Numbered from the stretch's first letter, positions 1 through 5,501 are shown. The stretch: DNA of 5,834 nucleotides from Dermatophilaceae bacterium (GCA_013361975.1 JABFXB010000287.1:1-5834); one strand, 5' to 3'. Program-made: numbers and translations. Notes: a model not told the origin generated them from the letters alone.

Positions 1-186
1 AGGACGTCCGAGCATTTCGTCCAAAGTGTGAGATCGCGACCGGGCCCCGCCGCCTCGCGCCACCCGGCATACGTCGGCCTTCTGCGTGCTGACGGCTGTC
101 GCGGCACGTCGTCGACGCCAACACGCGCTGCCTGTCGCCCTCGCTGTCGCCGGTAAACGTGACGCGACGATGGACCAGGCGGAGGC
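1..186. other. Left-edge intergenic stretch, no supported gene
   Basis: This stretch lies downstream of the modC stop codon. I see no coding region with family-like protein sequence on either strand. On the minus strand an open frame could begin at the ATG at 13-15 (about five codons to the edge) or in the frame starting at 68-70, but neither has a convincing ribosome binding site or recognisable product. CTGTCGCC occurs twice (132-139 and 144-151), too little to call a repeat element. No hairpin followed by a T-run marks the end of the mod operon. One copy of the octamer CGGCATAC lies at 65-72. Confidence 0.4.
65..72 (+). repeat. CGGCATAC octamer, copy 1 of 5 in the window
   Basis: Exact copies of CGGCATAC lie at 65-72, 516-523 (inside modC), 2006-2013 (start of modB), 3297-3304 (minus strand, divergent intergenic region) and 5601-5608 (upstream of gabT). 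A near copy, CGGCATAT, lies at 3261-3268 over the start codon of the mod regulator. Inside modC and modB the motif reads TAT-GCC on the coding strand, and these are the only TAT tyrosine codons I found. All other Tyr codons checked in the window are TAC. The function is unknown. Confidence 0.8.
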
Positions 187-1236
187 TCAGCGGGGGTAGG
201 TGCGCACCTCGGTCGCCTTGACGGCGGCCCACACCTGCTGGCCGACCTGCAGTCCGAGCGCGGTGACCGACTCGAGGGTCACCTCGGCCGTCAGGGGGAG
301 GGCGCCGACGAGCCCGACGCGCGCCGACTGGCCCTGCACCGTCACCGACTCGACCCGCAGGTGCCACGTGTTGCGGGGTGATCCCTCCGGCTCGTGGAGG
401 TGCACCGACACGGCGCTCGGCGGGATGGTCGCCCACACGCGCCCCTCGGTCTGGCTCGTCGTCACGACGACGCCGCCGTCGCCGGTGGCAACGTGCCCGT
501 GCGAGTCGCCTTCTCCGGCATACAGATTCAGGCCGACGACGGTAGCGACGTAGGGGCTGCGCGGCTCGCTGAGCACCTCGGCCGGCGTGCCTGACTGGGT
601 GACGTGGCCGTCCTCGACGAAGACGAGGTGGTCCGCGAGGGTGAGCGCGTCGAGCGGGTCGTGCGTGACGAGCACCGTGATGCCGCCGTATGCGGTCAGG
701 CGGGTCGCGAGGTCGCTGCGGGTGCGTGCGCGGGTGTCGGGGTCGAGGGCGGCGAGCGGCTCGTCGAGCAGCAGGAGCGAGGGGTCGGTCGCGAGGGCGC
801 GGGCGAGGGCGACACGGGCCTGCTGCCCCGACGACAGCTCGCGCGGTCGGGCCGCGGCGCGGTCGAGCAGGCCGACCCGGTCGAGCTCGTCGCGAGCCCG
901 GCCCCGGGCGCGATGGCGGTCGACACCGCGGCTGCGCGGGCCGTAGGCCACGTTGTCGAGGGCGGTCAGGTGCGGGAAGAGCAGGCTGTCGGCGAGCATG
1001 AGGCCGACGGTGCGCTGCTCGGGCGGCAGGGCCCGGTGCCCGTCGTCCCAGAGTTGGCCGTCCACCCGCACGTGCCCCTGGGCGACGGGCAGCACGCCTG
1101 CGAGGGCGAGCACCGTCGTGGTCTTGCCGCCGCCGTTGGGCCCGAGCATCCCGATGACCTGGCCGGGCTCCGCACGCAGTGCCACGTCGACGTCGATCGC
1201 GCCGCGCGACAGGTGGACTCGGGCGTCGAGGCTCAC
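187..1236 (-). CDS. modC: Molybdate ABC transporter ATP-binding protein ModC
   Basis: This is the ATPase that powers molybdate import through ModB on the cytoplasmic face. It has 349 residues, close to the usual ModC length of about 350. In order: Walker A GPNGGGKTT (32-40), FPHL after the Q-loop region (87-90), ABC signature LSSGQ (134-138), Walker B SLLLLDEP (153-160; D158, E159), D-loop LAALD, and the H-loop His192. A C-terminal TOBE/Mop-type domain (about 285-349) ends in KATEV and should bind oxyanion for regulation. The GTG start at 1236-1234 overlaps the modB stop (GTGA), and a GGGGCAGG stretch lies 8 bases upstream; an in-frame GTG three codons earlier is the alternative. One oddity is that the Q-loop glutamine expected in the VGxxxQD segment is Ala82 (codon at 991-993). 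Assignment as ModC rests on the neighbouring modA and modB plus the Mop domain. Confidence 0.9.
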   Translation of the reverse strand: MSLDARVHLSRGAIDVDVALRAEPGQVIGMLGPNGGGKTTTVLALAGVLPVAQGHVRVDGQLWDDGHRALPPEQRTVGLMLADSLLFPHLTALDNVAYGPRSRGVDRHRARGRARDELDRVGLLDRAAARPRELSSGQQARVALARALATDPSLLLLDEPLAALDPDTRARTRSDLATRLTAYGGITVLVTHDPLDALTLADHLVFVEDGHVTQSGTPAEVLSEPRSPYVATVVGLNLYAGEGDSHGHVATGDGGVVVTTSQTEGRVWATIPPSAVSVHLHEPEGSPRNTWHLRVESVTVQGQSARVGLVGALPLTAEVTLESVTALGLQVGQQVWAAVKATEVRTYPR

Positions 1237-2018
1237 CGCAGCCACCTGCCCCGCAGCACGCCGAGCACGAGCACGCTGACGCCGAGCAGCATGATCGAGA
1301 TCGAGATCGCCACCTGCGGGTCGCGCTCGAGCTCGACGTAGACCAGGAGCGGCAGGGTCTGCGTGCGGCCCTGGAAGTTGCCGGCGAAGGTGATCGTCGC
1401 GCCGAACTCGCCGAGCGCCCGGGCCCAGGCCAGGGCGAGCCCGCTCGCGATGCCGGGCAGCACGAGCGGGAGGCCGACGGTGCGCAGGTAGCGCAGGTCG
1501 GTGGCCCCGAGGGTGCGAGCCACCGACTCGAGCCGCGGGTCGAGTCCGCGCATGGCGCCCTCGACGGCCAGCACGTAGTAGGGCATCGCCACGAAGGTCT
1601 CGGCGAGCACGACTGCCACGGTGGTGAACGGGATCTGCACCCCGAACGGCGTGAGGTGCTGACCGAGCAGCCCGTTGCGGCCCCACGTCATGAGCAGGGC
1701 GACGCCACCGACCACGGGCGGCAGCACGAGCGGCACGGTGAGCAGGGCGCGGACCCAGCTCGTCGCCGGGTGGTCGGAGCGGGCCAGGAACCACGCGAGG
1801 GGAGTGCCGAGCACGAGGCAGAGGGCCGCGGTCGAGGTCGTCGTCGTGAGGGAGAGCCGCAGCGCCGGAAGGACGGTCGGCGTCGCCAGGTCGCCCGGGA
1901 TGCGGGCCCAGTCGGCACGCAGGAGCAGTGCGACGAGCGGCACGACCAGCAGCAGCACGGCCAGCCCGGCTGGGACGCCGAGCGCGACGCGCGTGCGCCA
2001 CCGCCCGGCATACCTCAT
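1233..2018 (-). CDS. modB: Molybdate ABC transporter permease ModB
   Basis: This is the membrane channel of the molybdate importer. It has 261 residues, a little longer than typical ModB proteins. Hydrophobic segments lie near residues 12-33, 58-78, 91-112, 131-151, 182-200 and 236-254, consistent with five or six spans. The cytoplasmic EAA loop that docks on ModC runs from about E153 to I190, with EGAMRGLDP and ARTLGA visible. It is followed by the highly conserved ModB/CysT-type stretch RALGEFGATITFAGN (200-214). The ATG at 2018-2016 is preceded by a GGGGGAAGG purine run about 10 bases upstream. It sits 37 bases after modA and overlaps modC by 4 bases, so translation of modC is probably coupled to it. 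The second to fifth codons contain a TATGCCG motif and one of only two TAT codons in the window. CysT/W permeases share the fold, but the modA and modC neighbours settle the call. Confidence 0.92.
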   Translation of the reverse strand: MRYAGRWRTRVALGVPAGLAVLLLVVPLVALLLRADWARIPGDLATPTVLPALRLSLTTTTSTAALCLVLGTPLAWFLARSDHPATSWVRALLTVPLVLPPVVGGVALLMTWGRNGLLGQHLTPFGVQIPFTTVAVVLAETFVAMPYYVLAVEGAMRGLDPRLESVARTLGATDLRYLRTVGLPLVLPGIASGLALAWARALGEFGATITFAGNFQGRTQTLPLLVYVELERDPQVAISISIMLLGVSVLVLGVLRGRWLR

Positions 2019-2055
2019 GTCACGGCATCCTTCCCCCTGCCGGCGGCGACGGTGG

Positions 2056-2874
2056 TCAGGGCGCGCCGAGCCCGAACGACTGCACGGTGGCCAAGCCCTG
2101 GGCGCTCAGCAGGTAGGCGACGAAGGCCTTGGTGGCCGCGTCGTCGGCCAGCGTGATGACGGGGTAGTGGAGCTTGGTGTTGAAGGGCGCCTGGATCTCG
2201 ATGCCCTTGACGGCGCCCTTCGCCGCCACGACGTCGGAGCGGTAGACGACGGCGGCGTCGGCCTCGCCGAGCTTCACCTTGGCCAGCGTCGCCTTGACGT
2301 CGACCTCCTTGCTCACGACGTTGGGCACGATGCGCGCCTTCTTGAACGTCGCCTGGGCGGCCTTGCCGCACGGGACGGTGTCGGCGCAGAGCACCACCTT
2401 GACCGCGGGCCTTGCGAGATCGTTGATCGAGGTGACGCCAGCCGGGTTGCTCGGCGGCACCGCGATCTCGAGGACGTTGGAGGCGAAGGTCTTCGTGTCC
2501 TTGACCAGGCTCTTGTCGAGGGGCGCTGCCGCAGCGGTGCCCGCGAGGGCGATGACCTGTGCGGGGGCGCCGTTGTCGACCTGCTGGACGAGGGTGGCGC
2601 TCGAGCCGTAGGACGTCTCGACGGTGACGCCGGGGTTGGCGGCCTCGAAGTCCTGCTTCAGCCGGTCGAACGACTCGGTGAGCGAGGCGGCCGCGAGCAC
2701 GGTGACCGTTCCCTGCAGCCGGGGCGCCGAGCCACCGGACGGGGTCTGGCGTCCGCTGCCCCCGGCGGAGTCTGCTGGGGTGGTGCTGCCGCACGCCGCG
2801 AGCAGGACGGCTGCCAGGGCGGCGGCGGCCCCGGCGGACAGGGAACGGCGGCGTGCCGCGGTGGTCGTGCTCAT
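2056..2874 (-). CDS. modA: Molybdate-binding lipoprotein ModA
   Basis: This is the extracellular solute-binding protein that captures molybdate (probably also tungstate) and delivers it to ModB. It has 272 residues. An Arg-rich n-region, a hydrophobic stretch (14-27) and the lipobox LAAC with Cys28 mark it as a lipoprotein anchored outside the membrane. A Ser/Gly/Pro linker follows to about residue 52. Binding-pocket motifs are present: AAASL (61-65, Ser64), YGSS (89-92) and EADAAVVYRSD (204-214, Tyr211). The actinobacterial feature LCADTVPCG places Cys163 and Cys169 close enough for a disulphide. The family segment usually read as GAPADVF is GAPAQVI here (102-108), so Asp is replaced by Gln. 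The ATG start overlaps the regulator stop (ATGA), with GGAGG at 2882-2886 and a 7-base spacer. A longer frame opens upstream but would add an Arg-rich tail before the signal peptide, so I rejected it. Confidence 0.93.
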   Translation of the reverse strand: MSTTTAARRRSLSAGAAAALAAVLLAACGSTTPADSAGGSGRQTPSGGSAPRLQGTVTVLAAASLTESFDRLKQDFEAANPGVTVETSYGSSATLVQQVDNGAPAQVIALAGTAAAAPLDKSLVKDTKTFASNVLEIAVPPSNPAGVTSINDLARPAVKVVLCADTVPCGKAAQATFKKARIVPNVVSKEVDVKATLAKVKLGEADAAVVYRSDVVAAKGAVKGIEIQAPFNTKLHYPVITLADDAATKAFVAYLLSAQGLATVQSFGLGAP

Positions 2875-3266
2875 ACGGGGACCTCCACCACGACATGGGT
2901 CGACTTGACGCTGGCGACGGCCACGGAGCCGACCTCGAGGCCGAGATCGTCGACCGACTCGCTCGAGAGCAGCGAGACGATGCGGAACGGCCCGCACTGC
3001 AGCTCGACCTTGGCCATCACGGTGTCCTTGGTGATGGCCGTGACGATGCCGCGCATCCGGTTGCGGGCTGAGGCGCCGCCGATGGCGCCGACGGCGGCCG
3101 GGTGGGCCAGCTCCTGGGCGACGGCGGCGAGCTGGGCGCCGTCGACGGTGCGACGCCCGGAGTCGTCGGAGCCGCCGTCGAGCCGACCCGAGTCGACCAT
3201 GCGGCGCACGGTGTCGTCGGAGACGCCGAGCAGGGCGGCAGCCTCGGTGATGCGCAGATGCGGCAT
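2871..3266 (-). CDS. HTH-Mop (TOBE) regulator of the mod operon
   Basis: This is a small predicted molybdate-responsive DNA-binding protein of 131 residues. Residues 5-28 form a MerR/excisionase-type helix-turn-helix (ITEAAALLGVSDDTVRRMV), followed by a short linker. A single Mop/TOBE domain (about 67-131) begins ARNRMRGIV, includes DTVMAKVEL and ends in a KSTHVVVEVP strand. Proteins of this layout sit directly ahead of modA in many actinobacteria. By family knowledge the Mop domain binds molybdate; by inference the HTH controls this operon, doing the job that ModE does in Proteobacteria by a different architecture. The ATG at 3266-3264 is chosen because the conserved HTH begins a few residues later and a TATAGT -10 lies just 7 bases upstream. 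A GTG at 3347 would add 27 unconserved residues and run through that promoter. The protein could instead act mainly as a molybdate store. Confidence 0.85.
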   Translation of the reverse strand: MPHLRITEAAALLGVSDDTVRRMVDSGRLDGGSDDSGRRTVDGAQLAAVAQELAHPAAVGAIGGASARNRMRGIVTAITKDTVMAKVELQCGPFRIVSLLSSESVDDLGLEVGSVAVASVKSTHVVVEVPV

Positions 3267-3279
3267 ATGCCTAACTATA
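3267..3279 (-). promoter_or_regulatory. Leaderless-type promoter of the mod regulator/operon
   Basis: On the minus strand TATAGT (3279-3274, 5 of 6 to the consensus) is followed by exactly 7 bases and then the ATG at 3266. Transcription would be expected to begin at or within a base of the start codon, giving a leaderless mRNA, and no Shine-Dalgarno is present. No good -35 hexamer is visible at the usual spacing. The palindrome GGCATATGCC (3262-3271) spans the predicted start site and start codon and could be an operator. Confidence 0.5.
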
Positions 3280-3346
3280 CACACGCAACTGCGGAGGTAT
3301 GCCGCGTCGCGCAGCCGCTCCTGCGATCGTCGCCTCACGCCCTCCA

Positions 3347-3395
3347 CCGATCGAGAGAACGCTCCGTCACGGTGACGGAGCGTTCTCTCGATCGG
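3347..3395. repeat. Perfect 24-bp inverted repeat, 1-base centre
   Basis: The left arm (3347-3370) begins CCGATCGAGAGAACG and the right arm (3372-3395) is its exact reverse complement, with only G3371 between them. Allowing a bulged A at 3346, pairing continues for six more base pairs (3340-3345 with 3396-3401). It lies between two divergent genes, 80 bases from the mod regulator start and 8 bases upstream of the TTGACA of the arsR-type promoter. Neither side has a T-run, so it is not an ordinary intrinsic terminator. Possible roles are a regulator-binding site, an insulator between the two promoters, or a remnant of a mobile or duplicated sequence. Confidence 0.95.
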
Positions 3396-3403
3396 GGAGG
3401 GGG

Positions 3404-3432
3404 TTGACAGCGACGGCGTCGAGGCGTGTAAT
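3404..3432 (+). promoter_or_regulatory. Strong sigma70-type promoter of the arsR operon
   Basis: A perfect -35 TTGACA (3404-3409) and a -10 TGTAAT (3427-3432, 5 of 6) are separated by the optimal 17 bases. Transcription would start near 3439 and leave a leader of about 27 bases before the ATG at 3466. The leader contains AAGGAG (3450-3455) as ribosome binding site. This is the best consensus promoter in the window. Confidence 0.75.
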
Positions 3433-3448
3433 CAATCTATCCATTGAT
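3431..3448. promoter_or_regulatory. Candidate ArsR-family operator, ATCAAT-N6-ATTGAT
   Basis: A perfect 6-bp inverted repeat (3431-3436 and 3443-3448) with a 6-base spacer covers the end of the -10 and the predicted transcription start. Dyads of the form ATCAA-N6-TTGAT are typical of ArsR/SmtB-family binding sites. The position would block RNA polymerase, so autorepression by the ArsR protein encoded just downstream is the simplest reading. It is also a conspicuously AT-rich patch in otherwise GC-rich DNA. Confidence 0.6.
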
Positions 3449-3465
3449 CAAGGAGTTGGTTGACA

Positions 3466-3852
3466 ATGATTCTCTCGCCGGTGTCGGACGCCGACCTCGA
3501 CCGCGCCTTCGCGGCCCTGGCCGACCCCGTCCGGCGCGCGATCGTCGCCCGCCTCAGCCGGGGCCCGGCGACCGTCAACGAGCTCGCCGAACCGTTCGAG
3601 ATCAGCAAGCAGGCCGTCAGCAAGCACATCCAGGTGCTCGAGCTCGCCGGCCTCGTCAGCCGCACCCGTGACGCCCAGCGCCGCCCGGTCCACCTCGAGG
3701 CGGCCCGCCTCGAGTCCCTGACGGCCTGGATCGACCGGTACCGCCTCCTCGCCGAGCAGCGGTTCCGCAGCCTCGACACCCTCCTCGAACGCACCGCCAG
3801 ACACGACGCAGCAACCACCGAGCACCACACGAACCAGGAGCAGCAGCCATGA
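3466..3852 (+). CDS. ArsR-family winged-helix transcriptional repressor
   Basis: This is a cytoplasmic DNA-binding repressor of 128 residues that probably controls its own operon through the dyad at 3431-3448. The family signature ALADPVRRAIVARLS (17-31) leads into the winged helix. VNELAEPFEISKQAVSKHI (37-55) contains the recognition helix, followed by LELAGLVSRTRD and the wing. There is no ELCVCDL-type metal motif and no cysteine anywhere in the protein, so it is not a thiolate-based As/Cd sensor. A His/Glu/Gln-rich tail (about 112-128) is the only possible metal-ligand cluster. This subtype is regularly paired with an AHSA1-domain gene, as here, with a 4-base overlap (ATGA). ATG 3466 with AAGGAG 10 bases upstream is preferred; TTG at 3460 would add two residues and sits too close to that site. 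The inducer is unknown. Confidence 0.9.
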   Translation: MILSPVSDADLDRAFAALADPVRRAIVARLSRGPATVNELAEPFEISKQAVSKHIQVLELAGLVSRTRDAQRRPVHLEAARLESLTAWIDRYRLLAEQRFRSLDTLLERTARHDAATTEHHTNQEQQP

Positions 3853-4343
3853 GCAACCCACTGAACATCGACGCCCCCGCCGGCAAGCCGTGGATCGACT
3901 TCACGCGCGAGTTCGACGCCCCGGTCGAGGCCGTCTTCAACGCCCACCGCGACCCCGAGCTCGTACGCCAGTGGCTCGGCCCGCGCGGCTACGAGATGGT
4001 CATCGACCACTGGGACTTCACCTCCGGAGGCGGCTACCGCTACACCCACCGTGACGGCGACAACGTCTACGGCTTCCGGGGCACGTTCCACACGATCCGC
4101 GACAACGAGCTGGCCATCCAGACCTTCGAGTTCGAGGGTGCCCCCGACGAGGTCGCCATCGAGTTCATGCGCTTCGTCGACCTCGGTGACGGCCGCTGCC
4201 GGCTCGAGGGCCACAGCGTCGGCCCGAGTGTCGAGGGGCGGGACATGATGGTCGAGAGCGGCATGGAGAAGGGCATGGTCGAGGGCTACGAGCGCCTCGA
4301 CGAGCTCGTCGCCGCACCCGCCGACGCCGCGACGAAGGGCTGA
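3849..4343 (+). CDS. AHSA1-type SRPBCC domain protein
   Basis: This 164-residue soluble protein has the START/Bet v1-like fold of the AHSA1 (activator of Hsp90 ATPase homologue 1-like) family, which forms a hydrophobic cavity for small ligands. The family opening FTREFDAPVEAVFNAHRDPE (18-37) is followed by VRQWLGPRGY. Later segments are GGGYRYTHRDGDNVYGFRG, QTFEFEGAP and the C-terminal amphipathic helix MEKGMVEGYERLDELVA. Bacterial members have no Hsp90 partner requirement that I can infer here; ligand or enzyme activity is unknown. The ATG overlaps the arsR stop, with AGGAG at 3836-3840 and an 8-base spacer, so the two are translationally coupled. The constant pairing of this fold with ArsR suggests that it handles or senses the same compound that releases the repressor, which is inference. 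Confidence 0.88.
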   Translation: MSNPLNIDAPAGKPWIDFTREFDAPVEAVFNAHRDPELVRQWLGPRGYEMVIDHWDFTSGGGYRYTHRDGDNVYGFRGTFHTIRDNELAIQTFEFEGAPDEVAIEFMRFVDLGDGRCRLEGHSVGPSVEGRDMMVESGMEKGMVEGYERLDELVAAPADAATKG

Positions 4344-4348
4344 GCGTC

Positions 4349-4789
4349 GTGGACTGGACCCTCGAGGTCGTCATCGTCCCGGTCAGTGACCTCGACGCAG
4401 CGATCGCCTTCTACCGCGACCAGGTCGGTTTCACCCTCGACCACGACACGAAGAACGAGCACATGCACGTCGCACAGCTGACGCCGCGCGGCTCCGGCTG
4501 CTCGATCGTCGTGGGCAACATCCCCGCCCAGCAGGAGATGGCGCCCGGCTCGCTGAAGGGCGTGCAGCTCGTCGTCGCCGACGCAGAGGCGGCCCGCGCC
4601 GAGCTCGTCGGCCGCGGCGTCGAGTGCTCCGAGGTCCAGGTCATCGACCCCCGCGACGGTGGCACGTTCTTCGGGTTCGCCGACCCCGACGGCAACACGT
4701 GGGCGGTCCAGCAGATCAAGGCTCGCGCCGACAAGCCGCTCATCCCGGTCGACCAGCGTGGCCGGTTCGGAGAAGGCGTCGAGCTGTGA
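4349..4789 (+). CDS. VOC-family (glyoxalase/bleomycin-resistance fold) protein
   Basis: This is a vicinal-oxygen-chelate fold protein of 146 residues. The first module shows VPVSDLDAAIAFYRDQVGF (10-28) and the second ends with the family hallmark FADPDGNTWAVQQ. Members are dioxygenases, isomerases, glutathione transferases or drug-binding proteins, usually with a metal held by His/Glu on the strands. Here the usual ligand positions look poorly conserved: the first strand has Glu6 where many have His, and the last strand reads VQQ and not the common LxE. A metal-free binding role is therefore possible. The GTG at 4349 is preceded by AAGGG (4335-4339), 9 bases away, and begins only 5 bases after the previous stop; no in-frame ATG lies before residue 39. 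It belongs to the arsR operon. The substrate cannot be read from the sequence. Confidence 0.86.
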   Translation: MDWTLEVVIVPVSDLDAAIAFYRDQVGFTLDHDTKNEHMHVAQLTPRGSGCSIVVGNIPAQQEMAPGSLKGVQLVVADAEAARAELVGRGVECSEVQVIDPRDGGTFFGFADPDGNTWAVQQIKARADKPLIPVDQRGRFGEGVEL

Positions 4790-4795
4790 CAGAGA

Positions 4796-4830
4796 GGCCG
4801 GCGGCACGACGACAGGGTGTGCCGCCGGCC
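4796..4830. repeat. Intercistronic 12-bp GC-rich hairpin
   Basis: The left arm GGCCGGCGGCAC (4796-4807) and right arm GTGCCGCCGGCC (4819-4830) pair perfectly around an 11-base loop. It starts 6 bases after the VOC stop and ends 29 bases before the next start codon, with the ribosome binding site (AGGGAGAG near 4847) left free. There is no T-run. It is the only sizeable gap in an otherwise tightly packed operon and could lower readthrough into, or protect or process the mRNA ahead of, the last gene. A weak rho-assisted terminator is the alternative. Confidence 0.7.
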
Positions 4831-4859
4831 GACCGCACCACCGAGCAGGGAGAGAAGCC

Positions 4860-5456
4860 ATGAGCAGGGTCGTCTTCGACATCAGCCTGTCGCTCGACGG
4901 GTTCGTCACCGCAGCACCCCAGACCGCGGAGGAGCCCCTCGGTCCCGGCGGCGAGCAGCTCCACGGCTGGCTCGTCGACCGTGACTACCTCGAGCGGGCG
5001 ATCGCCGACCTCGGCGCCGTCGTCGCCGGGCGCACCACCTACGACCACTCCGTCCCCGGCTGGCAGGCCGACGGCCCTTCCGGCGACGCCCGTCGCCCGG
5101 TGTTCGTCGTCACCCACCGGGCCCCGGCCCCCGACGTGGTGCCCGAGGGCGGCGTCTACACCTTCGTCGCCGACGGCATCGCGTCGGCGATCGAGCAGGC
5201 GAAGGTCGCCGCCGACGGGCGCACCGTCACGGTCATGGGGGGCGCCGACCTCGGACGCCAGTGCATCGCCGCCGGCCTCGTCGACGAGCTCTCGCTGCAC
5301 GTCGCACCGCTCCTCTTCGGAGCCGGCACGGCGATGTTCGCCGGGCTCGACATCGGGCACGTCCAGCTCGAGCTGCTCGACTGCCTGGCCTCACCCGAGG
5401 CCGTGCACCTGCGCTACCGCGTTGTCGGGCGCGACCGCGCGCAGCAGGCCGCCTGA
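4860..5456 (+). CDS. RibD C-terminal / dihydrofolate-reductase-fold protein
   Basis: This 198-residue protein belongs to the dihydrofolate reductase-like family related to the C-terminal reductase domain of RibD. It is expected to bind NADPH and reduce an unknown substrate in the cytoplasm. The start VVFDISLSLDGFVT (4-17) is the typical first strand. VVAGRTTYDHSVPGW (54-68) and VFVVTHR (81-87) follow, then the nucleotide-binding MGGADLGRQCIAAGLVDEL (126-144) and the ending APLLFGAGTAMFAGL. True folate DHFRs differ in these motifs, and no riboflavin gene is nearby, so I do not assign folA or ribD. The ATG at 4860 has AGGGAGAG at about 4847-4854; the frame extends further upstream, but only as a shadow of the VOC gene. 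It is the last gene of the ArsR operon, 70 bases after the VOC gene. Confidence 0.87.
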   Translation: MSRVVFDISLSLDGFVTAAPQTAEEPLGPGGEQLHGWLVDRDYLERAIADLGAVVAGRTTYDHSVPGWQADGPSGDARRPVFVVTHRAPAPDVVPEGGVYTFVADGIASAIEQAKVAADGRTVTVMGGADLGRQCIAAGLVDELSLHVAPLLFGAGTAMFAGLDIGHVQLELLDCLASPEAVHLRYRVVGRDRAQQAA

Positions 5457-5485
5457 ACGCCATGGGCCACCCCACGTGAACGTGC

Positions 5486-5501
5486 CGTTCGGTGGCGAAC
5501 G
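5486..5501. terminator. Weak hairpin after the arsR operon
   Basis: CGTTCG (5486-5491) and CGAACG (5496-5501) form a 6-bp stem with a GTGG loop, 29 bases after the last stop codon. A second small dyad CACG-TGAA-CGTG (5473-5484) lies just before it. No T-run follows, so an intrinsic terminator is doubtful, although actinobacterial terminators often lack one. The same sequence read on the minus strand follows a tRNA D-arm-like segment (5505-5519). Confidence 0.25.

Noticed and set aside
132..151. CTGTCGCC repeated twice 12 bases apart
   Set aside because: It is too short and GC-rich to be distinguished from chance.
187..2001. A 604-codon open frame on the minus strand suggesting a ModB-ModC fusion
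   Set aside because: The part above 1236 is Arg/Ala/Pro-rich shadow sequence lying out of frame over the real modB. The permease motifs are in another frame, which ends with a TGA overlapping the modC start.
1179..2156. A 325-codon plus-strand open frame, rich in Arg, Gly, Glu and His
   Set aside because: It is an antisense shadow of modB with low-complexity composition and no recognisable domain.
2875..2997. A longer ModA starting at 2997
   Set aside because: It would place 41 Arg-rich residues before a clean lipoprotein signal peptide and overlap the Mop domain of the regulator; the ATG at 2874 has GGAGG at ideal spacing.
3267..3347. A longer mod regulator starting at GTG 3347
   Set aside because: The extra 27 residues have no family match and would include the TATAGT promoter region. 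The HTH starts right after the ATG at 3266.
1675..3375. A 566-codon plus-strand open frame antisense to modA, modB and the regulator
   Set aside because: Composition is typical of a high-GC antisense shadow; no family motif is seen and the opposite strand carries clear mod genes.
3347..3395. The long palindrome as a bidirectional terminator
   Set aside because: It lies between divergent gene starts, and neither side has a T-run.
4286..5360. Long minus-strand open frames opposite the VOC and RibD-C genes
   Set aside because: The plus-strand proteins match known families across their full length; the minus-strand products are Asp/Val/Gly-rich shadows.
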